Below are positions 36,712-44,263 of a DNA stretch of 64,000 nucleotides, piece after piece; the stretch's first letter is position 1; each line of letters starts with the position of its first letter. Source of the DNA: Bacillota bacterium. Lineage in GTDB: Bacteria > Bacillota > UBA4882 > UBA10575. Location: positions 37,481 through 101,480 of the forward strand of contig DUOH01000045.1 of NCBI GenBank assembly GCA_012838955.1. Reading direction: 5' to 3'. The notes below the pieces were generated by a model that saw nothing but the letters and a program-made list of their open reading frames with translations, searched no databases and had not been told where the DNA came from. Made by a program: the position numbers and the translations under genes.

Positions 36712-37269
36712 TTAGGAACGCTTGTGTAGAAAAGCCCAGGCCTCCGGGGTATGCCGAATAATAATTACCAGGCAGGCGACTACCCCGGGGAGAATCCCTA
36801 AAGCGAGCAAGTAGAGGAGGACTCCTGAGATAGCCAGCACCGAGGAGAGGGCCACATGTTTGGTGAAGAGATAGGCCACACCCCACAGTACCAAAAAAAT
36901 CACTAGGGTGAATGGTTCCAGACAAATAGCCACCCCTGCGCCGGTAGCCAGGCCTTTTCCTCCTTTAAACCTTAGGTAAACCGGATAAATATGGCCAATG
37001 ACGGCAATAGCCCCCATCCACCATTGTACATTCTCCGTATAGCCCAGACTTCTGGTCACTAAGAGAACAAGCACGGCTTTACCAAGATCACCTATTAAGA
37101 CAAGAAGAGCAGGGATAGTGCCTAGAACCCTTTGTGTATTGGCCGCTCCTGTATTGCCACTCCCCTGCTGCTGTAGGTTAACTCCGAAGCCGATTTTACC
37201 AATAATGTACCCGGTCGGGATCGCTCCGACCAAGTAGGCAAAGATACTCAAGACAACAAAGCAAAACAT
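36712..37269 (-). CDS. plsY: Acyl-phosphate:glycerol-3-phosphate acyltransferase
   Basis: A 185-residue membrane enzyme starting phospholipid synthesis by acylating glycerol-3-phosphate. AYLVGAIPTGYIIGK, the GSGNTGAANTQRVLG loop and RFKGGKGLATGAGV are the three conserved loops. About five helices. cggagga precedes the ATG. It lies after a lipid-kinase gene, so both neighbours act on lipids. Confidence 0.95.
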   Translation of the reverse strand: MFCFVVLSIFAYLVGAIPTGYIIGKIGFGVNLQQQGSGNTGAANTQRVLGTIPALLVLIGDLGKAVLVLLVTRSLGYTENVQWWMGAIAVIGHIYPVYLRFKGGKGLATGAGVAICLEPFTLVIFLVLWGVAYLFTKHVALSSVLAISGVLLYLLALGILPGVVACLVIIIRHTPEAWAFLHKRS

Positions 37270-37319
37270 GAAGCCACTCTCCTCCGATTAGTAGCCCGCA
37301 CGGAAAAGACGCGGCCGGA

Positions 37320-37407
37320 AGACACCGGACAACAACGAAAGCAAGGGCGAGACCCGCCCAGCAGACTGATAAGAGCAGGTAAGGTTCCTCTCCCGTAGCC
37401 GGTGTCT
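37320..37407 (-). other. Long inverted repeat in plsY leader
   Basis: Perfect 9-bp arms agacaccgg (37320-37328) and ccggtgtct (37399-37407) enclose 70 nt that contain a smaller gggcg/cgccc hairpin, all between the lipid-kinase stop and plsY. It may be a structured leader for plsY. No known riboswitch consensus was recognised. Confidence 0.4.
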
Positions 37408-37423
37408 CCCTGCGCCTGGCGGA

Positions 37424-38359
37424 TCAGACTGCGTCCACCCGCACCTTTTCCGGTGGAGACGGGACACAGACGGTAGACGGTTCGATGACCGCCCCCTTAA
37501 TCGGGAAACTCCTGGGATAGATCGAGAATTTAAGAATCCGGTCTTGGATCACTTCCCCGTCTAATTGGTAATATAAAGGGGTTCTGCTCTCCAAAGTAAC
37601 CTCTTTCCCCTGGAGCATCATGACTTTTTTCAACCTTTGGTGAGCTCCTGTCACCGCTAAGGGCAGGCAACAGAGGATCTCAAAGATATTCATGTTCTTT
37701 GCGGCGCAGATATTAAAGAGACCGTCGTCAATCTTGGCCTCCGGATTAATCTTGATCCCTCCGCCATAGGTAGTGGAGTTGTTGACCGCGACCAAAAGGG
37801 CTTTAAACTCGTAAGTCTCCTCATCCACCTGCAACCGCACGGGGTGTTGCTTATAAGAAAAAAGTGTCTTGAAAACTCCCAGAAGATAAGCAGCCATCCC
37901 TCTGATCCAGCGGAAACTTTGATTGACTGTATGCGCCACTGCGCCGTCAAAACCCGCGCCCACCGAGGAGATGAAGTATTTCCGGTTCACCCGGCAAAGA
38001 TCAACCCATTTTACTTCCCCTTCCATGATCTGCTTAATGCTGGAAAGAGTATCTTTGGGCATTCCGATCATAGAGGCAAAATCATTTCCTGTGCCGCAGC
38101 CGAGGATCCCCAGGGGAATACCGCTGCCGGCCATCCCGTTGACCACTTGATTCACTGTACCGTCTCCACCGGCGGCGATGATCAGATCGTAACCGGCGGC
38201 CACCGCTTGACGGGCGATTTCTGTGGCATGGTTATGGGTCCGGGTTTCTTCCAGACTAAACTCCCCATCATACCGGGCCAGCGCCTCGGCGATCACCTGT
38301 CTTTCCTTGCCTGCTCTTCCCCTTCCGGCGGTTGGGTTCAGGATGACTTTTACTTTCAT
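37424..38359 (-). CDS. YegS/DagK-family lipid kinase
   Basis: A 311-residue diacylglycerol-kinase-like protein. It opens KVKVILNPTAGRGRAGKERQ and carries the ATP site IIAAGGDGTVNQVVNGMAGS with GILGCGTGNDFAS, then NSTTYGGGIKINPEAKIDDG. Such enzymes phosphorylate diacylglycerol or related lipids back to phosphatidate. gaggtg lies upstream of the ATG. It precedes plsY on the same strand, consistent with phospholipid turnover. Confidence 0.9.
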   Translation of the reverse strand: MKVKVILNPTAGRGRAGKERQVIAEALARYDGEFSLEETRTHNHATEIARQAVAAGYDLIIAAGGDGTVNQVVNGMAGSGIPLGILGCGTGNDFASMIGMPKDTLSSIKQIMEGEVKWVDLCRVNRKYFISSVGAGFDGAVAHTVNQSFRWIRGMAAYLLGVFKTLFSYKQHPVRLQVDEETYEFKALLVAVNNSTTYGGGIKINPEAKIDDGLFNICAAKNMNIFEILCCLPLAVTGAHQRLKKVMMLQGKEVTLESRTPLYYQLDGEVIQDRILKFSIYPRSFPIKGAVIEPSTVCVPSPPEKVRVDAV

Positions 38360-38483
38360 TCATCTTCACCTCATTGCCATTATGTAAATGCTCCCGATCA
38401 ACCGGGTATAAAGATGTGTCACATCCGCTATGCCCTGTCGATGGTGGAGGACAAAAGTTATGAGGTATGTATTCGCGATAAAT

Positions 38484-38507
38484 AAAAAAACCCCTTTATG
38501 TTAGGGG
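38484..38507 (-). terminator. Second terminator after nifU-like gene
   Basis: Minus-strand stem cccct/agggg with a 7-nt loop followed by ttttttt. Confidence 0.75.
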
Positions 38508-38537
38508 TATTTATTCCCGCCTACCTGCTGACGGGCA

Positions 38538-38565
38538 GAAAAAAGCCACCTATAGACAGGCGGCT
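38538..38565 (-). terminator. First terminator after nifU-like gene
   Basis: Minus-strand 8-bp stem agccgcct/aggtggct (one G-U pair) followed by tttttt. Two terminators in tandem insulate the lipid-kinase gene. Confidence 0.8.
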
Positions 38566-38644
38566 TCTGGACAAATTACTGCTACAAAGCACTGTTAGGC
38601 ATTCCTCCGGCGCCGGTGGCCAGACGCAAGAAGCACACGGACTA

Positions 38645-38869
38645 CTAGAGAACCTGCTGTACCTCTTTGACCTCCGGAATCTCCTGTTTAAGCAGTCGCT
38701 CAATACCGTTTTTCAAAGTCAAGGTCGACATGGGACAGCCGGAGCAAGCCCCGGTTAGTTTTACCTGAACTATACCGTCGGCGGTGACGTCAATTAGTTC
38801 CACATCTCCCCCGTCAGCCTGGAGAGAGGGGCGAATCTGTTCGAGGGTTTTTTCTACTTTTTCTTTCAT
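38645..38869 (-). CDS. NifU C-terminal-type iron-sulfur scaffold
   Basis: A 74-residue stand-alone NifU C-terminal domain. IRPSLQADGGDVELIDVTAD and the CxxC motif LTGACSGCPMSTLTLKNGIE are complete. Such proteins carry or transfer [4Fe-4S] clusters to client enzymes. An ideal aaggagg site is upstream. It is probably separate from hom, with a tandem terminator after it. The ferredoxin oxidoreductase and IspG in this window are examples of possible clients. Confidence 0.93.
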   Translation of the reverse strand: MKEKVEKTLEQIRPSLQADGGDVELIDVTADGIVQVKLTGACSGCPMSTLTLKNGIERLLKQEIPEVKEVQQVL

Positions 38870-38958
38870 CAGTTATCCTCCTTATATTTGCCACTGGATC
38901 TATTATACCCTTGAATAGGGTCGAGCACGGTAAGTTAAGTATACGCCGAGTAAAATTC

Positions 38959-40257
38959 TTAGAATAACCTCAAGCGCAAGATATCAGAACGGACAAAATC
39001 AAAGGCGGCAATCTCTGTTAAGGCGTTGTCCATGGCCTTTTCCGGCGCTTTATGGGTTAAGAGCACAATGGGAACAACATCCTTTTGTCCATGGGTCTCC
39101 AGCTGAATGACGGAGGAGATGGAGATCCCGTGATTACCTAGTACTCCGGCGATGCAAGACAGAATACCCGGTTTATCCAGAGTAAACATTCTCAAATAAA
39201 ACCGGTTCGAGATTTTATCCAACGGCAACAGCGTCGCTTTTTCCTCCGGATTGACGGTTCTGTTGGAGAAGCGCTCCCCGTTCTTGAGCAGAAGATCCTT
39301 GGAGAGGTCCACTATATCACTGATGATGGCGCTGGCGGTCGGGCACTGCCCGGCGCCGGGTCCATAAAACATGGTATCACCTACATAATTACCGGTGACA
39401 AATACCGCGTTCAATTCATTATTCACCGCTGCCAGCAAGTGTTCTTTGGGGATCAGGGTCGGATGCACCCTCAGATCCAATTCTGTTCCGAAAAACCGGC
39501 AGATCGCCAAGAGTTTGATGACATACCCGAACCTTTTGGCAAAATCCACATCCAACGTGGTGATGGAGGTAATCCCTTCTACCGGAATAGAATCAAAGTC
39601 CACCATGGCGCCGGCGGCCAGGGAGGCCAGGATGGTCAATTTATGGGCGGCGTCACCGCCACTCACATCCAAGGTGGAATCCGCTTCGGCAAACCCCTTC
39701 ATCTGGGCTTCTCGTAAAGCCTGACCGAAATCGACTTCATCCTGATGCATTTTGGTCAGGATATAATTGGAGGTTCCGTTAATAATCCCATACAGGCTGA
39801 GAAACTTATTGGCGATCAATCCTTCGCGCAGACTTTTGATGATCGGAATCCCCCCGCCCACACTTGCCTCGAATAACAAGTCTACTCCATTCTTCTTCGC
39901 CTGCAGAAAGAGTTCCGTGCCCTTGGTCGCGATCAATGCTTTATTGGCGGTCACCACGTGTTTGTGATTGGCCAATGCTTGCATAATATATGTAAATGCC
40001 GGTTCGTAGCCACCGATGGTCTCCACGATGATCTCGATCTCCGGATCATTGAGGACTTCATTAACGTCGGTGGTAGTATGTACTCCCGCAAAATCCACTC
40101 CCCGATCCCTGTTCCAATCAAGATCCGCCGCAGATTTCAGGCGAAAACGCATTCCTGTGCGTTTGGTCAGTAGGTCTCCTTCTTCCAGCAAAACCTTGGC
40201 CACACCGGTCCCGACGGTACCCAACCCCAGGATCCCAAGGTTAATCTCTTTGGCCAT
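38959..40257 (-). CDS. hom: Homoserine dehydrogenase with ACT domain
   Basis: Reduces aspartate semialdehyde to homoserine, on the way to threonine and methionine. About 432 residues. NAD(P) site INLGILGLGTVGTGVAKVLL; core ASVGGGIPIIKSLREGLIAN and GIINGTSNYILTKM with GFAEADSTLDVSGGDAAHK. A C-terminal ACT domain (LDKPGILSCIAGVLGNHGIS) suggests allosteric feedback. ATG 40257, with gaggtg upstream, gives the normal N-terminus. It is governed by the threonine T-box directly ahead. Confidence 0.96.
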   Translation of the reverse strand: MAKEINLGILGLGTVGTGVAKVLLEEGDLLTKRTGMRFRLKSAADLDWNRDRGVDFAGVHTTTDVNEVLNDPEIEIIVETIGGYEPAFTYIMQALANHKHVVTANKALIATKGTELFLQAKKNGVDLLFEASVGGGIPIIKSLREGLIANKFLSLYGIINGTSNYILTKMHQDEVDFGQALREAQMKGFAEADSTLDVSGGDAAHKLTILASLAAGAMVDFDSIPVEGITSITTLDVDFAKRFGYVIKLLAICRFFGTELDLRVHPTLIPKEHLLAAVNNELNAVFVTGNYVGDTMFYGPGAGQCPTASAIISDIVDLSKDLLLKNGERFSNRTVNPEEKATLLPLDKISNRFYLRMFTLDKPGILSCIAGVLGNHGISISSVIQLETHGQKDVVPIVLLTHKAPEKAMDNALTEIAAFDFVRSDILRLRLF

Positions 40258-40382
40258 GTCAAACACCTCACTTTTCATCCAATGTGCGCACGTGTTTTAT
40301 TAAGTATACATATGAAGCCTATGAGGCCCAGGCTGCTCAGAGTAAAAACTATCTTTGTGTCCAGCGCATATAAGTCAGTCAA

Positions 40383-40718
40383 TAAAAAAACCCATCCGCA
40401 TAAAAGGACGGGTCCGACCGTGGTTCCACCTTTCTTAATCAATCCTGCCACCGGGTACAAGCTAGACGTCTGCCCGGTCAAAATCAGGTTGATCTCTCCT
40501 TCGGCAATAACGGTGCCACCGGACTGTTTGGGCGTGTCTACGCTTCACAGCCTCTCCGGGGTGGTCTTCCTCCGGCTCCTTCCGGAAGGCTCGCAGCCAA
40601 GGGGCGCTTATATTAAATAAACGCCACAACCCTCCGTCTCTGGTAGAAGGTCTCGCCCCCTTACCGCGTAGGGGCATCCGAAGTACTCTTCCCATCATCG
40701 AATTTGCATGGCTATTTT
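40383..40718 (-). ncRNA. T-box riboswitch, threonine specifier (ACC)
   Basis: Leader of hom. On the minus strand, Stem I opens gatgatgggaagagtac, followed by the AG-bulge region agagacgg and a distal ggttgtgg. On the 3' side the internal loop reads ggaagACCac, giving specifier ACC (Thr). The T-box core is aaggtggaaccacgg (about 40421-40435), followed by a terminator with stem acccgtcc/ggatgggt and ttttttt (40383-40413). Uncharged tRNA-Thr should favour antitermination and switch on hom. The variable base after TGG is A, predicting U73 in the tRNA. Confidence 0.92.
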
Positions 40719-40724
40719 TTTGTA

Positions 40725-40753
40725 AGTATATCATCGTCTTGGCGGAAAGTCAA
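40725..40753 (-). promoter_or_regulatory. Sigma-A promoter of hom T-box leader
   Basis: Minus-strand TTGACT (40748-40753) and TATACT (40725-40730) with a 17-nt spacer. It begins immediately after the GH31 stop codon. Confidence 0.82.
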
Positions 40754-43306
40754 TCAGGTTTCTGCTTCTTTAACATAGACTTCCAAGTCCCTGCCGGAAT
40801 CCGGCAGACTAAAACCGAAGATCCCCCGGGCCTCATCATGGAAAATTCCACTAATCCCGGAATCCGGACCAGAGGCGCCACCCAAACGGACCAGGCGCTT
40901 GCTTCCGATCCCATGGAGACGTACCTTGAAACGCTCCCGTGGTGACTGATAGTTTTGATAAACATATTTCAGCGCGATTTTAATCTGACCATGATCCACA
41001 CTGTGCTTAATCTCAATCATATTATACTGATCGTTCTTATACTGAGTGGTCTCGCCGTCATCTTCGTAATAGTACAAGGACCCACCGGTCACCGGGTAAA
41101 GATCGAAGTTTATTTCCTTGGCCGGACAGGCGCTGGCGCTCTGGAACGGTTCCCAACTGGGGATGATGGCATCAGCCTTGATGAAGACGGGTAAAGTGTC
41201 GAGGGGGGCTTGGTATTTGAGGTAACCTCCTCCTTGATGCAGCTGATCCGTCCAAAAATCAAACCACCACCCTTTAGGCAAGTAGACCCGCCGCTCGGTC
41301 TGACCGGCCCGGAGAATAGGAGCCACCAAGAGATCCGAACCAAAGAGGTATTGATCGTCCATGGAGAAGACCTCCGGATCATCCTCATACTCCATAATCA
41401 ACGGCGCCATCACAGGAATTCCCGTCTGATGCGCCTTGTAAAATTGGTTATAGATATAAGGCAGTAAGCGATAACGCAGACTAATATATTTTCTGCTGAT
41501 CTCTTCAATCTCCGGTCCGAAGGCCCACGGTTCTTGCGCTCTGGCATTATAGATATTATGCACCCTGAAGAACGGAGTAAAAACGCCCATCTCGATCCAA
41601 CGGGCAAAGAGCTCGGGGTGGCAATGTTCGGTAAATCCCCCCACCTCATTGCCGACAAAGGCCACTCCGGACAAGGCCAGATTGGAATTGAGCGGGATGG
41701 CCATTGCCAAGTGAGAAAACCGGCTGCGGTTATCACCGGTGGTGAGCGCGGCGTAGCGCTGAATCCCGGCAAAACCGGAGCGGGAAAGGATGAACGGCCG
41801 GCGATGGGGAGCGGCTGCCACCAGCCCTTGCCAGGTGGCTTGATTCTCCAGTAAACCGTAGAAGTTATGCACAGTCCAGTGGGGGACCTCCCTCTCCCCG
41901 ATGCGGTGGACGGCTGTATCCGGTAAAGTCCGGAAGACACTGGCAAATTCGGTTGGTTCGTTCCTGTCATTCCAAATCCCGGCTACCCCATGTTCGGTGA
42001 CGAAGTCCCGGATCAGCCCAGCCCACCAAGTCCGGACCCGCTCCTGGAGGAAATCAGGAAAAACACTCTCCTTTCCCCAGACTTCGCCGGTGAAGAAGCC
42101 GCCTTCTCGCGCTTGGATAAAATATCCTTCATCCACTCCTGCTTTGAAGACCGGGTACTCCGGATCCGCCTTGACCCATGGTTCAAGGGCGATTACGGTC
42201 TTAAAGCCCATGGTTTGCAACTTATTTATCATACGGCGGGGGTGGGGAAAATAATCCCGGTCAAAGGTAAAGGCCTGATCTCCGTCCATATAATCAAGGT
42301 CCAAATGGATGGCGTCCGCTGGAATCTTCTTTTTACGCAGAATCCGCGCAATTTTATAAACCCTCTCAGAGGGGAAGTAACTTCGTTTACTCAAGTGAAA
42401 ACCCAGGCTCCACAGAGGGGGCATGGCCATCCTCCCGGTCAGCCCGGTAAATTTTTCCACTACGTCTTTTATGGTTTCGCCGGGGATTAGGTAATAGATT
42501 ATACTTTGACCAGTCACGCCCAGATAATAGGTGTGGGGATCATTCCGCCCTAAATCAAAAAAACTGCATCCTCCGTAATCAATGAAGAGGCCATACACTT
42601 TGTCGGCTTGCGGCCGGGTGTGCCCGGAAAATCCGATGATAAACGGGATGGAACAGTACATATGTAAAGTATCGTCGTGATGGGTACTGGAGGCATCAGT
42701 GTTCCAATACTCAAGGTACCTGCCTTTTTTATCCAGGGGGCCGGTTTGCTCACCCCCACCGTAAAAGTGTTCGTCCTGCAATTTTTTATAAACCACCATT
42801 CGATCGGCAGTGTAGCCTATCTTTTCATCCGCACACAGGGTCTCTCCGGTTCCCTTCAGCAGGCTGATCCGGAAGGGGTGAAAACCCACGTGCGCTCTAT
42901 ACCGATGATATTTTATACTGATTCCCCGCTCCTTTAAGTTCGTTCCTAAGCTTGCTCCCGGCCGGTGACTGTCTTCTTGTTCTACTTCAATCGCAGCCGA
43001 CGGCGGAGAAGAAACCACCGCCGGTGTGGATAGGGGTGGAGACTGCGCGGCCGGCCCGCTGATAAAGACCTTGATCATTCCATTCTTATAAAAATCCAAC
43101 TCTGCATAGGCGTTGGCTAATTCCAGTCTTACTTTATTTCCTTCTACGGACAGAGTCTTGAGCTCCCTCAAGATCTCCAGTTGCTCCGGATTAAAGACGC
43201 CCAACGGTTGCTGAGAAAGGTTGGGTCTCAGATTGTCCACGGAAATCTTGACCAACCGGAACCATCTGGCCAGTTGCTTCCGGCTGACCTTCAAAAAACG
43301 TAACAC
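40754..43306 (-). CDS. Glycoside hydrolase family 31 alpha-glucosidase
   Basis: An 850-residue cytosolic GH31 enzyme (no signal peptide). An N-terminal beta-sandwich (about 1-290) is followed by the (beta/alpha)8 barrel with the nucleophile Asp447 in GIWNDRNEP and the acid/base Asp525 in TGDNRSR, then C-terminal beta domains. Most relatives have Met where Arg follows the nucleophile (WNDMNEP) and Trp before TGDN, where this has Thr, so specificity may differ from maltase. It starts at GTG with aaggaggg. It follows the macrodomain gene by 56 nt, downstream of a sugar importer operon. Confidence 0.92.
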   Translation of the reverse strand: MLRFLKVSRKQLARWFRLVKISVDNLRPNLSQQPLGVFNPEQLEILRELKTLSVEGNKVRLELANAYAELDFYKNGMIKVFISGPAAQSPPLSTPAVVSSPPSAAIEVEQEDSHRPGASLGTNLKERGISIKYHRYRAHVGFHPFRISLLKGTGETLCADEKIGYTADRMVVYKKLQDEHFYGGGEQTGPLDKKGRYLEYWNTDASSTHHDDTLHMYCSIPFIIGFSGHTRPQADKVYGLFIDYGGCSFFDLGRNDPHTYYLGVTGQSIIYYLIPGETIKDVVEKFTGLTGRMAMPPLWSLGFHLSKRSYFPSERVYKIARILRKKKIPADAIHLDLDYMDGDQAFTFDRDYFPHPRRMINKLQTMGFKTVIALEPWVKADPEYPVFKAGVDEGYFIQAREGGFFTGEVWGKESVFPDFLQERVRTWWAGLIRDFVTEHGVAGIWNDRNEPTEFASVFRTLPDTAVHRIGEREVPHWTVHNFYGLLENQATWQGLVAAAPHRRPFILSRSGFAGIQRYAALTTGDNRSRFSHLAMAIPLNSNLALSGVAFVGNEVGGFTEHCHPELFARWIEMGVFTPFFRVHNIYNARAQEPWAFGPEIEEISRKYISLRYRLLPYIYNQFYKAHQTGIPVMAPLIMEYEDDPEVFSMDDQYLFGSDLLVAPILRAGQTERRVYLPKGWWFDFWTDQLHQGGGYLKYQAPLDTLPVFIKADAIIPSWEPFQSASACPAKEINFDLYPVTGGSLYYYEDDGETTQYKNDQYNMIEIKHSVDHGQIKIALKYVYQNYQSPRERFKVRLHGIGSKRLVRLGGASGPDSGISGIFHDEARGIFGFSLPDSGRDLEVYVKEAET

Positions 43307-43362
43307 CGGAACATCCCTCCTTAAATTCTATTACGTTTTGTTCTTTCCGTCAGAACAGCCTC

Positions 43363-43905
43363 TTACTGACAGGTGCGAAGCGCTTCATTATACACCCGGA
43401 AATCCTCTGGGCTGAACAAAACGAACCAGACCTCGGCTAATCCGGCATATTGTTGTAAAAACTCTTTGGTGACGCTGATGGCGATGGTTGACGCTTCTTG
43501 GATGGGATATCCGTACGCTCCGGTGCTGATCGATGGAAAGGAGATGGTTTTGATCTTATAGGCTAGAGCCAACCGCAAAGAGTTTAGGTAAGCGTTCCTC
43601 AAGACAGTCTCCTCTCCGTAATTACCTCCCCGCCAGATCGGGCCGACCATATGAATAACATATTTTGCTTTCAGATTACCGCCGGAAGTGAGTACTGCTT
43701 CCCCTGGAGGACAGCCTCCTTGACGCAGGCGAATCCGGGCGCATTCTGCCATCATCCGCGGTCCTCCGGCCCGATGAATAGCTCCGTTCACTTCCCCACC
43801 CCCCAGGAGCCTGGAGTTGGCCGCATTGACAATAGCCTCCGTCGTCTGTTGGGTAATATCACCCTGTAGTACACCTAATCTGGTCTCCCCAATTGCCTTC
43901 TCCAC
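43363..43905 (-). CDS. Macrodomain (ADP-ribose-binding) protein
   Basis: A 180-residue macrodomain of the YmdB-like class, which remove acetyl or ADP-ribosyl groups. GVLQGDITQQTTEAIVNAAN and FPSISTGAYGYPIQEASTIA are typical. In the GGGGVDGAIHRAAG loop of YmdB-like enzymes this protein reads GGGEVNGAIHRAGG, so the conserved catalytic-type Asp is Asn40. Activity may be lost or changed, or it may act as a binder. It starts at GTG with aggaggg. It sits just upstream of the GH31 gene in a probable operon. Confidence 0.88.
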   Translation of the reverse strand: MEKAIGETRLGVLQGDITQQTTEAIVNAANSRLLGGGEVNGAIHRAGGPRMMAECARIRLRQGGCPPGEAVLTSGGNLKAKYVIHMVGPIWRGGNYGEETVLRNAYLNSLRLALAYKIKTISFPSISTGAYGYPIQEASTIAISVTKEFLQQYAGLAEVWFVLFSPEDFRVYNEALRTCQ

Positions 43906-44072
43906 AGTATCCCTCCTGGTCTGTACTACGTGACTAATCCTTTACGTCTCAAAGACTACTCGCCCTTAAAACCATTACTGTGCAGTGAGATTCTGTTATA
44001 AAGCCACCCGCAGGCGCCTGCTCTCATCATCAATACTTACTCACTACAGGGTGGAGTAATGCTTCATTTCCT

Positions 44073-44102
44073 GAAAAAGAAAAACCGTCCTGTAATGGAC
44101 GG
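44073..44102 (-). terminator. Terminator after the sugar-binding protein gene
   Basis: Minus-strand 6-bp stem ccgtcc/ggacgg with a 6-nt loop, followed by tttttctttttc. It lies 160 nt past the gene stop. Confidence 0.75.
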
Positions 44103-44200
44103 CTAACTTCCAGGTAAGGATCTGGGTGACGCCTGGCAATATTTTCACCCCGGCGTGTCTTTGATGATGGCGCCACCTCGGTCCGGGGCCGTTGACCGGA
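44103..44200. other. Structured intergenic element (shared with 35.9 kb)
   Basis: Between the binding-protein stop and its terminator. ctgggtga is at 44122-44129 and ggtccgggg at 44180-44188, in the same order and at a similar distance from a hairpin as at 35911-36010. Local pairs include acgcc/ggcgt and ccgg/ccgg. It may be a 3'-UTR or leader RNA domain. Confidence 0.45.
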
Positions 44201-44263
44201 TCTCTTTTATCTATTTGTCAGGAAAATCCCGTACTCTTTGTCTGACGTGTATACCAGTGATCG

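Noticed and set aside
37844..38485. 213-codon plus-strand frame opposite the lipid kinase
   Set aside because: It is the antisense of a clear YegS-family gene and has no motif of its own.
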